DNA from: JBCBKU01 sp965267475
Lineage (GTDB): Bacteria > Pseudomonadota > Alphaproteobacteria > Rhodobacterales > Rhodobacteraceae
Reading direction: 5' to 3'
Assembly (NCBI GenBank): GCA_965267475.1
Contig: OZ254079.1
Span: forward strand, 124,001 to 188,000
DNA length: 64,000 bases
Positions 42,731 through 51,103 of this stretch are shown here, one piece after another. Positions within the stretch are counted from its first letter, which is position 1. Each line of letters starts with the position of its first letter. The notes under the pieces were generated by a model. The model was not told the DNA's origin and searched no databases. It was given only the letters and a program-made list of their open reading frames with translations. The position numbers and the translations under genes are program-made.

Positions 42731-43162
42731 TCACACCCAAAGCCGGGGACCGGGCCCCGACTTTCCCAGGCGGTCTTCGGCGTTGGTCATCTGACACTCG
42801 GTAAAGCTCAGACACCCACAACCGATGCAACGGGTCAGCCCCTGCCGCAATCGTTCCAGTTCCGCGATCTTGGCATCGATCCGGTCACGCCATTGACCGG
42901 ACAATCGTTCCCAATCCTTTTCCTTCGGAACCCCTTCGGGCGGAAGCTTCGCAAGCTCCAACCCGATTTCGCCAAGCGTCAGACCAAGCCGTTGGGCAAA
43001 GACGATGAACGCAATCCGCCGCAGAACCGAGCGCGGGAAACGTCTGTGGCCTGATCCGGCGCGATCGGCCTGGATCAGCCCGATCTCTTCGTAATACCTG
43101 AGCGCAGAGGCCGCGACACCGCTTCGCTTGGCGACTTCCGAGATGGTGAGCTGCCATTTCAT
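42731..43162 (-). CDS. soxR: Redox-sensitive activator SoxR
   Basis: A 143-residue MerR-family regulator. The winged helix is MKWQLTISEVAKRSGVAASALRYYEEIGLI and the [2Fe-2S] cluster ligands are C112, C115, C117 and C123 (CIGCGCLSFTEC), the fixed SoxR spacing. It senses redox-cycling compounds through cluster oxidation. The 102-base upstream gap holds a 16-base dyad in a 19-base spacer promoter that faces the divergent gene at 43265, so this gene is the likely regulated target. Confidence 0.96.
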   Translation of the reverse strand: MKWQLTISEVAKRSGVAASALRYYEEIGLIQADRAGSGHRRFPRSVLRRIAFIVFAQRLGLTLGEIGLELAKLPPEGVPKEKDWERLSGQWRDRIDAKIAELERLRQGLTRCIGCGCLSFTECQMTNAEDRLGKSGPGPRLWV

Positions 43163-43183
43163 CGGGTCTTGCCAAATCCAGTC

Positions 43184-43214
43184 TTGACTTAAAGTTCACT
43201 TGAACTTGTAGGCC
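43184..43214 (+). promoter_or_regulatory. MerR-type (SoxR) promoter with operator
   Basis: A plus-strand -35 TTGACT (43184-43189) is separated by 19 bases from TAGGCC (43209-43214). In the middle of the spacer lies AAGTTCA-CT-TGAACTT (43192-43207), a perfect dyad. The over-long 19-base spacer with centred dyad is the mark of MerR-family activated promoters, and SoxR is encoded next door. The -10 is a poor match, so its identity is less sure than the dyad. Confidence 0.65.
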
Positions 43215-43264
43215 AGATTTCGGCGCCTGGTCAATCGGACCACGCGGAAGAAAAAGGACAGACA

Positions 43265-43711
43265 ATGACAATTCTCAACGGAAAACAGATCACCGAGGAC
43301 CCGCAATTCAGCTTCACCTTGCTCGAAGAAACCGGGCAGATGGTTCACACATGGAACCTCATCCCCGGACTTGCCGCTTCGGATTTCGCGCGCGGGATCG
43401 AGGCTTTCGCAAGGACCTGCGCAGATATGCGACCCAGGCTCGCCGTGATCGATGCCGAGGCGCTGGACCCCGAAAGCCCGGCAGTGGCCTGGCTGCGCGG
43501 ACAGCGGCCCGCGGGCACGACCGAAGACTATCAGACCTGGTGGGCGCGGATCATCGTCCCGATCTACAACGGTGCCGGGGTCGACGCCCTTGTCGTCGGC
43601 ACAGGTGATCCGAATGCACCCGGTGAATTGACCGACCTGCCGCCGGCGGTCGCCTTCCGCGTGGTCTATTTGCCCAGCACGAAGGAGGCGCTCGACTGGC
43701 GGCCCGTCTGA
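43265..43711 (+). CDS. Probable SoxR target of unknown function
   Basis: A 148-residue soluble protein that I cannot place firmly. It starts MTILNGKQITEDPQFSFTLLEE and has a strand-helix pattern (PRLAVIDAEALDPESPAVAWL, then TWWARIIVPIYNGAGVDALVV) with a weak resemblance to the STAS/SpoIIAA-like fold. It has no cysteines, so redox chemistry in the protein itself is unlikely. The dyad-bearing promoter upstream points to SoxR activation. It ends 16 bases before the 3' end of the convergent ribA region. Confidence 0.75.
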   Translation: MTILNGKQITEDPQFSFTLLEETGQMVHTWNLIPGLAASDFARGIEAFARTCADMRPRLAVIDAEALDPESPAVAWLRGQRPAGTTEDYQTWWARIIVPIYNGAGVDALVVGTGDPNAPGELTDLPPAVAFRVVYLPSTKEALDWRPV

Positions 43712-43727
43712 CGAACCGAATGTCGGG

Positions 43728-44803
43728 TCAAAGAATATGGCCCGACTTCTTCGCCTTCACATCCATGTACTTTTCGTTCAGCGGGTTCAGCCCGACCTTC
43801 AACGGCACACGCTCGGTCACCGCGATCCCGTTTGCATCCAGCATCGCGACCTTGGCGGGGTTGTTCGTCATCAGCCGCGCCTTGGAAAAGCCGAGCGCCC
43901 CAAGAATAGCAGCCCCGACGCGAAAATCCCGTTCGTCATCTTCGAAGCCAAGCCGGTGGTTCGCCTCGACCGTGTCAAAGCCCTGATCCTGAAGGCTGTA
44001 GGCGCGCATCTTGTTGGCAAGCCCGATACCGCGCCCTTCCTGGTTGAGATAAAGAAGGATGCCGTCGCCTTCGTCGGCCATGGCGCGAAGGGCGGCCTGA
44101 AGCTGCGGTCCGCAATCGCATTTCAGCGATCCCAGGATATCCCCCGTGAAACACGCCGAATGCAGCCGCGTCAAAACCGGGGAATGGCGATCGGGCGACC
44201 CGATCTCAACCGCATAATGTTCCTCGCCCCCGTCATCTGGACGGAAGACATGTACCCGGCCGGCCTCGGACACCGCGAGCGGCACGCGCCCCGACACGAC
44301 GGCTTGCTCGACGGGCGGGCGGGCCAGCGACCGGGCTATGTCATCGGCAGACAGGGCGGTCAGCGCATCGGGCACCGGACCCCCGCCGGGCTCAACCACG
44401 ACCGCCGCAGGCAAAAGCCGGGCCGATTTCACCAGGTGAAGCGCCGCACGATGCAGATCCGCCGATCCCTCGCGCAGCGACCGATAGGGTCCGCCCATGG
44501 GCCTGTTAAGATCCGCCGCAGGATCCGCAACGCCCCGGATCCAGTCCGACCCTGCCTCGACGGGACAACCAGCCGTGCGAGATCGCCGTCATAGGCCCGC
44601 GCCTTCAGCGTCGCCGCCCGCCAATCCGTGATCGCGAGAACCGGGTCGCCCAACGCCCGCATCGCGCTCAGCCGATCTGATTCGAGCACCTCGGCAGCCG
44701 CAGCCAGCACGGCCTGTCCGGCACCATGCAACACAACCGGCAATCCCATCCGAAGATCGGTGCGGGCTCGGGCCAGCCGTTCAAGAAAGTTGGGTTGCAG
44801 CAT
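43728..44803 (-). pseudogene. ribA: GTP cyclohydrolase II, frameshifted
   Basis: Riboflavin pathway enzyme that opens GTP to the diaminopyrimidine intermediate. Two frames together make one RibA of about 358 residues: the first runs from the ATG at 44803 (MLQPNFLERLARARTDLRMG) to VVP near 44564; the second continues VEAGSDWIRGVADPAADL and covers the rest, with zinc ligands in CFTGDILGSLKCDCG and the GIGLANKMRAYSLQDQG motif. The frames join if one base is added in the GGG run at 44562-44564 (+ strand). The second frame has its own ATG at 44498, giving 256 residues that include the whole catalytic domain, so activity may survive. Sequencing error is a serious alternative. Confidence 0.85.
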
Positions 44804-44915
44804 TCTGGGCAATTCGTCCGCGCGAAACCCCTTTGATCTACCGGGGTTGCGGGGAAATTGAAACAATTCTCATGACCCGACACGACCGCGTGAGATCTTT
44901 GCAGCATATATTGCC

Positions 44916-44934
44916 GGAACTGTGCACATGTTCC
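44916..44934. promoter_or_regulatory. Dyad upstream of response regulator gene
   Basis: GGAAC-N9-GTTCC, with GTGCAC nested in the spacer, lies 32-50 bases before the response regulator ATG. Its position suits a regulator binding site. No protein can be assigned to it. Confidence 0.35.
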
Positions 44935-44965
44935 ATGTCTTGCTCACGACAACTTGGAGGCACCA

Positions 44966-45655
44966 ATGGCCGCGAACCTGAAAAAGATCTTGCTGGTCGA
45001 TGACGATGATGATCTGCGCGATGCGCTTGGCGAGCAACTGGTCATGACCGAAGACTTCGATGTCTTCGAAGCGGGCAACGGTGCCGAAGCGATGGAGAAG
45101 GCCAAGGCCGCCTTGTACGACCTGGTGATTCTCGACGTCGGCCTGCCGGATACCGATGGCCGCGAACTTTGCCGTTTGATGCGCAAACAGGGCGTGAAAT
45201 GCCCGGTTCTGATGCTCACGGGCCATGACAGCGACGCCGATACGATTCTCGGCCTCGATGCGGGCGCCAACGATTATGTCACAAAACCGTTTAAGTTCCC
45301 GGTGCTTCTGGCGCGGATCCGTGCCCAGCTTCGCCAGCACGAACAGTCTGAAGACGCCGTCTTCCAGCTCGGGCCGTATACCTTCCGCCCGGCCCAGAAA
45401 ATGCTTGTGACGGAAGAAGATAAGAAGATCCGCCTGACCGAGAAAGAGACGAATATCCTGAAATTCCTCTACCGCGCGACCGAAGGGGTCGTGGCACGGG
45501 ATATCCTTCTGCACGAGGTCTGGGGCTACAATGCGGGCGTCACAACGCACACATTGGAGACACACATTTACCGCCTCCGGCAGAAAATAGAACCAGATCC
45601 GTCAAACGCACGCCTTCTTGTTACGGAAAGTGGTGGCTATCGGTTGATTGCATGA
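44966..45655 (+). CDS. OmpR/PhoB family response regulator
   Basis: A 229-residue two-component regulator. The receiver domain has the acidic pocket VDDDDD (D12-D16), the phosphorylation site D57 in LVILDVGLPD, the threonine in MLTGHD and lysine in VTKPF. The C-terminal winged helix ends THTLETHIYRLRQKIEPDP ... GGYRLIA. TTGGAGG is the ribosome binding site and fixes the ATG at 44966, not the in-frame TTG. No sensor kinase is adjacent, so its signal is unknown. A terminator follows at 45735. Confidence 0.94.
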   Translation: MAANLKKILLVDDDDDLRDALGEQLVMTEDFDVFEAGNGAEAMEKAKAALYDLVILDVGLPDTDGRELCRLMRKQGVKCPVLMLTGHDSDADTILGLDAGANDYVTKPFKFPVLLARIRAQLRQHEQSEDAVFQLGPYTFRPAQKMLVTEEDKKIRLTEKETNILKFLYRATEGVVARDILLHEVWGYNAGVTTHTLETHIYRLRQKIEPDPSNARLLVTESGGYRLIA

Positions 45656-45734
45656 GTGTTTGAGTTTCGGTGCCGATAGGAAGAGATCCCCTGTTCACGT
45701 CGGGGTTATGACGTGGAAACCTCCCTGTTGGACT

Positions 45735-45762
45735 GGCCCGGCCTCGCGCCGGGCCTTTTTTT
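45735..45762 (+). terminator. Rho-independent terminator
   Basis: GGCCCGGC-CTCGC-GCCGGGCC is a perfect eight-base stem followed by seven T residues, 79 bases after the response regulator stop and before the convergent putA end. Confidence 0.92.
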
Positions 45763-45791
45763 CGACCGGTCACGGCGGCCAGCCGGACCGC

Positions 45792-48700
45792 CTAAGACCC
45801 CATCTCGGCCAAAAGCGACGCGTTGCCCCCGGCTGCGGTCGTGTCGATACAGACCGTTTGTTCCGTGCAAAAGCGCGCCGGATCAACCAACGCGGTGACC
45901 AAAGGCACAATCAGTCCCGGTCTTTGCGCCAGCGCCTCTCGGACGGGACCCAACGCCTCTGGCCCTGCATGGAAGGCAACAAGGTCGATCGCTGCCGTGC
46001 CCAGCGCTTCGGACGACGGCACACCATCCAAGGCGGCAATCGGCAAACCGGCTTTCCGCAGCGGCGCAGTCGCCTTTCCGGCGCCGACCGCAGCGGCAAT
46101 CACGCGGTTTCCGGCTGCAAGCGCCTGAACGCATTGCGCCAGAAGCGCCTCGGGATCCGGCCCAAGGCAAATCACCGTGCCGCGGGACCTGAGTGAAAAC
46201 TGGTTCGCCTCTCCCGTGGGGCCCGGCAGATCGACAGGCCCGAAATCAAGCGCTGCGGCGGCAGACATCGCCTCCGCCGCGCGTCCGCGCAGCGCCGCCC
46301 GAAGCCGGGCTATTCTGTCCGGCGCAGTCTGCCAGTTTTCCGAAGACATCCGGTCCAGGACAGCCGCGAGATCATCCGCCGATATGATAGGCCCGGTCAA
46401 AGTTGACGCGTCACTCGCCTCGCGCCGATAGAAACGGGGAAGGTAATGCGGCCCACCCGCCTTTGGACCGGTTCCCGACAATCCATGCCCGCCGAAGGGC
46501 TGCGATCCGACAACCGCGCCGATCTGGTCGCGATTCACATAAGCGTTGCCGACGTGGATCCGGTCCAGGACATGCTGAACCCGCGCATCGATCCGCGTGT
46601 GAAGCCCGAAGGTCAGACCGTAACCTTTCGCGTTGATCGCCGCGATCACATCATCCAGCGCTTCACCGTCAAAGCGCGCCAAATGCAGGACGGGGCCGAA
46701 AATCTCGCGCTCGACCTCTTCGATACCCGCGACGTGCACGACGGTTGGCGGCACGAAAAGCCCGATGTCTGGAACCGGCACCTCTTTCAGAACCCGTCCC
46801 GCGCGCTTCATCTCGCTGATGTAACCGGTGATCCCTTCATGGGCTTCGGCATCGATCACCGGTGCGACATCAGCCGAGATATCCCACGGGTTGCCGGTCG
46901 TCAGCGCATCCATGGCACCGAACAGCATGTCAAGAAGCCGGTCCGCCACATCCTCTTGGACGTAAAGCACCCGCAAAGCCGAACAGCGCTGTCCTGCGGA
47001 CTGGAACGCCGCGCGGATGATATCCCGCGTGGCCTGTTCCAACAGGGCCGTGGAATCGATCACCATGGCATTCAACCCGCCGGTCTCGGCGATCAGCATC
47101 GCGTCGGGCGCGGTCTCCGCCAGTTGCCGGTCGATGATCTTGGCCACCTCGGTCGATCCCGTGAAGCAGACCCCGCCAATCCTCGGATCCGCAGTCAGCG
47201 GCGCCCCTACCTGAAGCCCGTCGCCCGGCAAAAGCTGGACCACACCGTCGGGAACGCCGGCCTCCAGCATCCAGTGGACCGCACGCGCGGCAATCAACGG
47301 CGTTTGCTCGGCGGGTTTGGCGAGCACGGCGTTTCCGGCCGCAAGGGCCGCGGCGATCTGTCCGGTGAAGATGGCCAGCGGGAAGTTCCAGGGGCTGATA
47401 CAGGCGATCACACCGCGCGGCGGTGTCCCATCGCCCAACCGTTCCGCCTCCCGCGCGTAATAGCGCAGAAAATCCACCGCCTCGCGCAGCTCAGCCACAC
47501 CGTCGAGCAGTGTCTTCCCCGCTTCGCGCGCGGTTAGGGCAAAGATCTCATGGGCATTGGCTTCGTAAAGATCCGCTGCCTTGCGCAACACGTCCGCGCG
47601 CGCCTTTGCTGTCCACCCAGCCCAACCCGGTTGAGCCCGGATGGCTGCGCCAATCGCCGCATCGACGAGGCTCGCATCGGCCTCGACCACGGATCCAACC
47701 ACATCGTCCGGATCCGCCGGGTTGGCCACCGCACGTACAGTGCCACCCCGCCCGGCAGGCGAAACCGGCGCCGCCTGCCATTGATACGGTGCGGCGAACG
47801 CCGCCCGCCCGGCAGAGATCTCGGCCAATACCGCCGGATCGGTGATGTCCCACCCCCGGCTGTTTCGACGCGGCGCGAAGATATCACCAGGCCGCGGGAT
47901 GGCCGGATTGGGCACAAACCCGAACCCCTCAGCCACGGCAATCGGATCGGAGGCGATATCTTCTGCGGCGACCGACGTATCGACGATCTGGTTGACGAAG
48001 GACGAATTTGCGCCGTTTTCCAAAAGACGCCGGACCAGATAGGCCAGCAGATCCTCATGCGCTCCGACAGGCGCATAGATCCGGCACCGCGTCCCATGGG
48101 CGTCGCGCACCGCCTCGTGCAGGGCTTCGCCCATGCCGTGCAGGCGCTGGAATTCAAAACTCCGGCTACCCCGCGCCATATGCAGAACCGCCGCGACCGA
48201 ATGGGCGTTATGGGTGGCAAATTGCGGATAGATCCGGTCGGTCATCGACAAAAGCTGCCGGGCGCCCGCAAGATAGGCGATGTCGGTATGCGCTTTCCGG
48301 GTGAAAACAGGGTAATCCGCCAAACCCAGAACCTGGGCGCGCTTGATCTCCGTATCCCAATAGGCGCCCTTCACAAGACGCACCATGATGCGGCGCCCAA
48401 GCCTGCCCGCCAAATCGTACAGCCAATCAATCGTCGGCCCAGCCCGGCGACCGAAGGCCTGCACCACCACGCCGAACCCGTCCCACCCGCGCAATCGGTC
48501 CGATCCAAGAACCCGTTCGATCACGTCCAGGGACAGATCCAGGCGATCGGCCTCTTCGGCATCGACGTTCAATCCGATCCCGGCCTGTGCCGCCGCCTCG
48601 GACAGATCCAAAAGACGGTCCGCCAGAACCGGAAGCATCGCGTCGCGTTGACTTTGTTCATAGCGGGGATGCAACGCCGAAAGCTTCACGGATATCCCGG

Positions 48701-49391
48701 GATTGGCGGCCACATCCCCATGGGTCGCGCGGTCCGAGATTGCAGAGATCGCGTCGGCATAGGCCCGGTGATAGCGAAGCGCATCGGCATCCGTCCGCGC
48801 GGCCTCACCCAGCATGTCGTAGGAATAGGTATACCCCTTGTCGACCATCCCATCGCCGCGTTCCATCGCGGCCCCGATGGTCTCGCCCAAAACGAACTGC
48901 CCGCCCATCTCAGCCATGGCCTGCCCCACGGCCTTGCGGATCACGGGTTCGCCCAGACGCCGAACCAACCCGTGCAGGGTGCCCACGACACCGGTGCCCT
49001 CGTCATCCAGAACCTTGCCCGTCAGCATCAGCGCCCAGGTCGAGGCATTGACCAGGATCGACCCGCTATCTCCGATGTGGCTCGCCCAGTCATGGGGCGT
49101 GATCTTGTCGCGGATCAGCGCGTCCACGGTTTCGCTGTCGGGGACCCGAAGCATCGCCTCAGCCAGGCACATCAACGCGACACCTTCGTCCGTCGATAAT
49201 CCGTATTCCGCCAGAAACCGCTCCATCATGCCGACCTTCCCATCGGCACGGACCGCCCGAACGAGATCGGCGGCATTGGCGGAAATCGCAGCGCGCGCCT
49301 CGGCATCTAGACCCGTGCGACCCGCCAGATCCCGCACCAGTGCGGGTTCATCCGCGAGCGTCTGCGCCCGGATCTGATCGCGAAAGCTCAT
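45792..49391 (-). CDS. putA: Bifunctional proline dehydrogenase/P5C dehydrogenase PutA
   Basis: A 1199-residue enzyme that oxidises proline to glutamate in two steps. The N-terminal arm is followed by the FAD-dependent proline dehydrogenase barrel (ISVKLSALHPRYEQ, VRLVKGAYWDTEIKRAQ, FATHNAHSVAAV). The aldehyde dehydrogenase half has ISPWNFPLAIFTGQ, ETGGLNAMVID and the catalytic cysteine in SAGQRCSALRVL, with a degenerate C-terminal domain of about 150 residues. It lacks the ribbon-helix-helix repressor domain of E. coli PutA, so it is not self-regulating. It follows the class IV aminotransferase gene by three bases. Confidence 0.97.
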   Translation of the reverse strand: MSFRDQIRAQTLADEPALVRDLAGRTGLDAEARAAISANAADLVRAVRADGKVGMMERFLAEYGLSTDEGVALMCLAEAMLRVPDSETVDALIRDKITPHDWASHIGDSGSILVNASTWALMLTGKVLDDEGTGVVGTLHGLVRRLGEPVIRKAVGQAMAEMGGQFVLGETIGAAMERGDGMVDKGYTYSYDMLGEAARTDADALRYHRAYADAISAISDRATHGDVAANPGISVKLSALHPRYEQSQRDAMLPVLADRLLDLSEAAAQAGIGLNVDAEEADRLDLSLDVIERVLGSDRLRGWDGFGVVVQAFGRRAGPTIDWLYDLAGRLGRRIMVRLVKGAYWDTEIKRAQVLGLADYPVFTRKAHTDIAYLAGARQLLSMTDRIYPQFATHNAHSVAAVLHMARGSRSFEFQRLHGMGEALHEAVRDAHGTRCRIYAPVGAHEDLLAYLVRRLLENGANSSFVNQIVDTSVAAEDIASDPIAVAEGFGFVPNPAIPRPGDIFAPRRNSRGWDITDPAVLAEISAGRAAFAAPYQWQAAPVSPAGRGGTVRAVANPADPDDVVGSVVEADASLVDAAIGAAIRAQPGWAGWTAKARADVLRKAADLYEANAHEIFALTAREAGKTLLDGVAELREAVDFLRYYAREAERLGDGTPPRGVIACISPWNFPLAIFTGQIAAALAAGNAVLAKPAEQTPLIAARAVHWMLEAGVPDGVVQLLPGDGLQVGAPLTADPRIGGVCFTGSTEVAKIIDRQLAETAPDAMLIAETGGLNAMVIDSTALLEQATRDIIRAAFQSAGQRCSALRVLYVQEDVADRLLDMLFGAMDALTTGNPWDISADVAPVIDAEAHEGITGYISEMKRAGRVLKEVPVPDIGLFVPPTVVHVAGIEEVEREIFGPVLHLARFDGEALDDVIAAINAKGYGLTFGLHTRIDARVQHVLDRIHVGNAYVNRDQIGAVVGSQPFGGHGLSGTGPKAGGPHYLPRFYRREASDASTLTGPIISADDLAAVLDRMSSENWQTAPDRIARLRAALRGRAAEAMSAAAALDFGPVDLPGPTGEANQFSLRSRGTVICLGPDPEALLAQCVQALAAGNRVIAAAVGAGKATAPLRKAGLPIAALDGVPSSEALGTAAIDLVAFHAGPEALGPVREALAQRPGLIVPLVTALVDPARFCTEQTVCIDTTAAGGNASLLAEMGS

Positions 49392-49394
49392 GGT

Positions 49395-50315
49395 TCAGCC
49401 GCCGGTTTCGGCTTGCACCAGCGCCTTATAAAGCGCTCGGATCCGCATCATCACTGGGCGGTCGCCGGTGCCGATGGGCTTGCCGTCAATCTCGGCCACC
49501 GGGGTTTGCGCCCCGAATGTACCCGTCAAGAACGCCTCATCGGCGCCGTAAGCTTCATAAAGCGAGAAGTTCTTCTCCATGACCGGAATGTCCTCGGCCC
49601 GGCAAAGATCGATCACCTTCTGCCTGGTCACGCCGTTCATGCAATAGTCCCCAGTCGAGGTCCAAACCTCCCCCCGCCGAACAATGAAGAAGTTGCACGC
49701 ATTGGTCGTGTTTACAAAGCCATGGGGGTCCAGCATCAGCGCCTCGTCTGCGCCCGCCTGCTCGGCCTGAAGCGCGCCGATCACGCAGTTCAGCTTGGAA
49801 TGGCTGTTGTATTTGGCATCCTGGCTCATCGGCAGGCCCCGAACCTGCGGCACAGTGGCCAGGCGGATGCCGCCCGCTTGCACGGCCTCCGCCGGTTTTG
49901 AATGCTCGACGATCGCAACGATGGTAGGACCGAAGCGCGACAGATGTGGATGCTGAAACGGCTTGGCCTTCCGCCCCCGCGTGATCATCAGCCGCGCGTG
50001 GGCATCGCCTGTCATGCCATTGGCCGCGGCGGTTCGGTCCAGAATGTCCCGGATCTCATCAGGCGTCTTGCCGATCTCAAGCGAAACGGCCTTGCAGGAA
50101 TTGAACAGCCGATCCATGTGATCGTCGAAAAAGGCCCAGGTGCCGTTGTAAAGCCGCAGCCCTTCCCACATGCCGTCGCCCAGCATGAAGCCTGAGTCGT
50201 AAACCGATACCTTGGCCTCAGCCTTCGGAACCAGGGCACCATCTACATAGATCAGAATGTCTTCGTTGCGCGCGTCTTCCTCGGCATCATGGGTGGACTG
50301 GCCAGTCGGTGTCAT
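49395..50315 (-). CDS. Class IV aminotransferase (D-amino acid/branched-chain type)
   Basis: A 306-residue fold-type IV PLP aminotransferase. The sequence has YVDGALVPKAEAKVSVYDSGFMLGDGMWEGLRLYNG in the N-terminal lobe and the PLP lysine in QDAKYNSHSKLNCVIGAL; GFVNTTNACNFFIV is the cofactor phosphate loop region. Relatives are D-amino acid, branched-chain or aminodeoxychorismate enzymes; lack of an obvious branched-chain signature leaves substrate open. The three-base gap to putA suggests a role in amino-acid use together with proline oxidation. Confidence 0.88.
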   Translation of the reverse strand: MTPTGQSTHDAEEDARNEDILIYVDGALVPKAEAKVSVYDSGFMLGDGMWEGLRLYNGTWAFFDDHMDRLFNSCKAVSLEIGKTPDEIRDILDRTAAANGMTGDAHARLMITRGRKAKPFQHPHLSRFGPTIVAIVEHSKPAEAVQAGGIRLATVPQVRGLPMSQDAKYNSHSKLNCVIGALQAEQAGADEALMLDPHGFVNTTNACNFFIVRRGEVWTSTGDYCMNGVTRQKVIDLCRAEDIPVMEKNFSLYEAYGADEAFLTGTFGAQTPVAEIDGKPIGTGDRPVMMRIRALYKALVQAETGG

Positions 50316-50353
50316 GTCATCGCCCCGATTGAAGACAGGGTTTCAGGATCACC

Positions 50354-51103
50354 TCAGATCGATCCAGCCTCAACCATGAAGTTGTTCGCCGTGCACATGG
50401 CCGCATCGTCGGACGCGAGATAAAGAACCATGCGGGCCACATAGACCGGCTCGATCAGGGTCGGCAGACACTGGCGTGCCTTTTGCGCCTCAAGCGCTTC
50501 GGGGGATGCCCAAAGATCCTTCTGCCGATCCGTCATGATCCAGCCGGGCACGACCGTGTTGACCCGAATGTTGTGACCGCCGAGATCCCGCGCCATGGTC
50601 CGGGTCAACCCGTGAACCGCTGCCTTGGCGGTCGCATAGGCCGGGAACCCACCGCCGGCTTCCCACCAGCTGTTCGACCCCATGTTGATGATCGACCCGC
50701 CACCGGCCTCGATCATGCCGGGGGCGACCGACTGGATCGCAAAGAACATGTGGCGCAGGTTCACCTGCAACCGGTCATCCCAATAGTCCGGCGTCACATC
50801 GCGCCAGTCGTGCCGGTCGTCGCGGGCGGCATTGTTCACCAGAACCGCAAAAGCGCCGACCTTATCCGCAAGCTTGGCAATCTCCGCCTGGGTGGCCGGG
50901 ATATCCATCAGATCGACCAGCGCATGGGTCGCCCCGGTTTCCTCTGACAGGGCCTCTGCCGCCGCCTGATCCCGGTCCAGAAAAGCCACCGTCGCCCCTT
51001 GCGCCGCAAAACCGCGCACAATCTCGGCACCAATGCCCGAGGCTCCGCCCGACACCAGCACGGGTGTATCCTTCAGGCTCGGATAGATTGCAAACTCAGG
51101 CAT
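50354..51103 (-). CDS. SDR dehydrogenase, D-xylose 1-dehydrogenase-like
   Basis: A 249-residue short-chain dehydrogenase. It has SGGASGIGAEIVRGFA for NAD(P), NNA in LVNNAARDDRHDW, the catalytic serine region INMGSNSWWEAG and YATAK with Y and K. The stretches IYPSLKDTPVLVSGG, DDRHDWRDVTPDYWDDRLQVNLRHM and ASDDAAMCT match the sugar dehydrogenase group of Caulobacter XylB, which makes xylonolactone from xylose. Substrate is therefore a guess: a pentose or related polyol. It overlaps the mechanosensitive channel gene by eight bases, a firm coupling of seemingly unrelated genes. Confidence 0.85.
   Translation of the reverse strand: MPEFAIYPSLKDTPVLVSGGASGIGAEIVRGFAAQGATVAFLDRDQAAAEALSEETGATHALVDLMDIPATQAEIAKLADKVGAFAVLVNNAARDDRHDWRDVTPDYWDDRLQVNLRHMFFAIQSVAPGMIEAGGGSIINMGSNSWWEAGGGFPAYATAKAAVHGLTRTMARDLGGHNIRVNTVVPGWIMTDRQKDLWASPEALEAQKARQCLPTLIEPVYVARMVLYLASDDAAMCTANNFMVEAGSI

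Noticed and set aside
44559..44566. Programmed frameshift in ribA
   Set aside because: There is no slippery heptamer or following hairpin; a missing base in a short G run is the simpler explanation.
47550..49199. Long plus-strand open frame over putA
   Set aside because: It is antisense to the intact proline dehydrogenase half of putA and has no recognisable domain.
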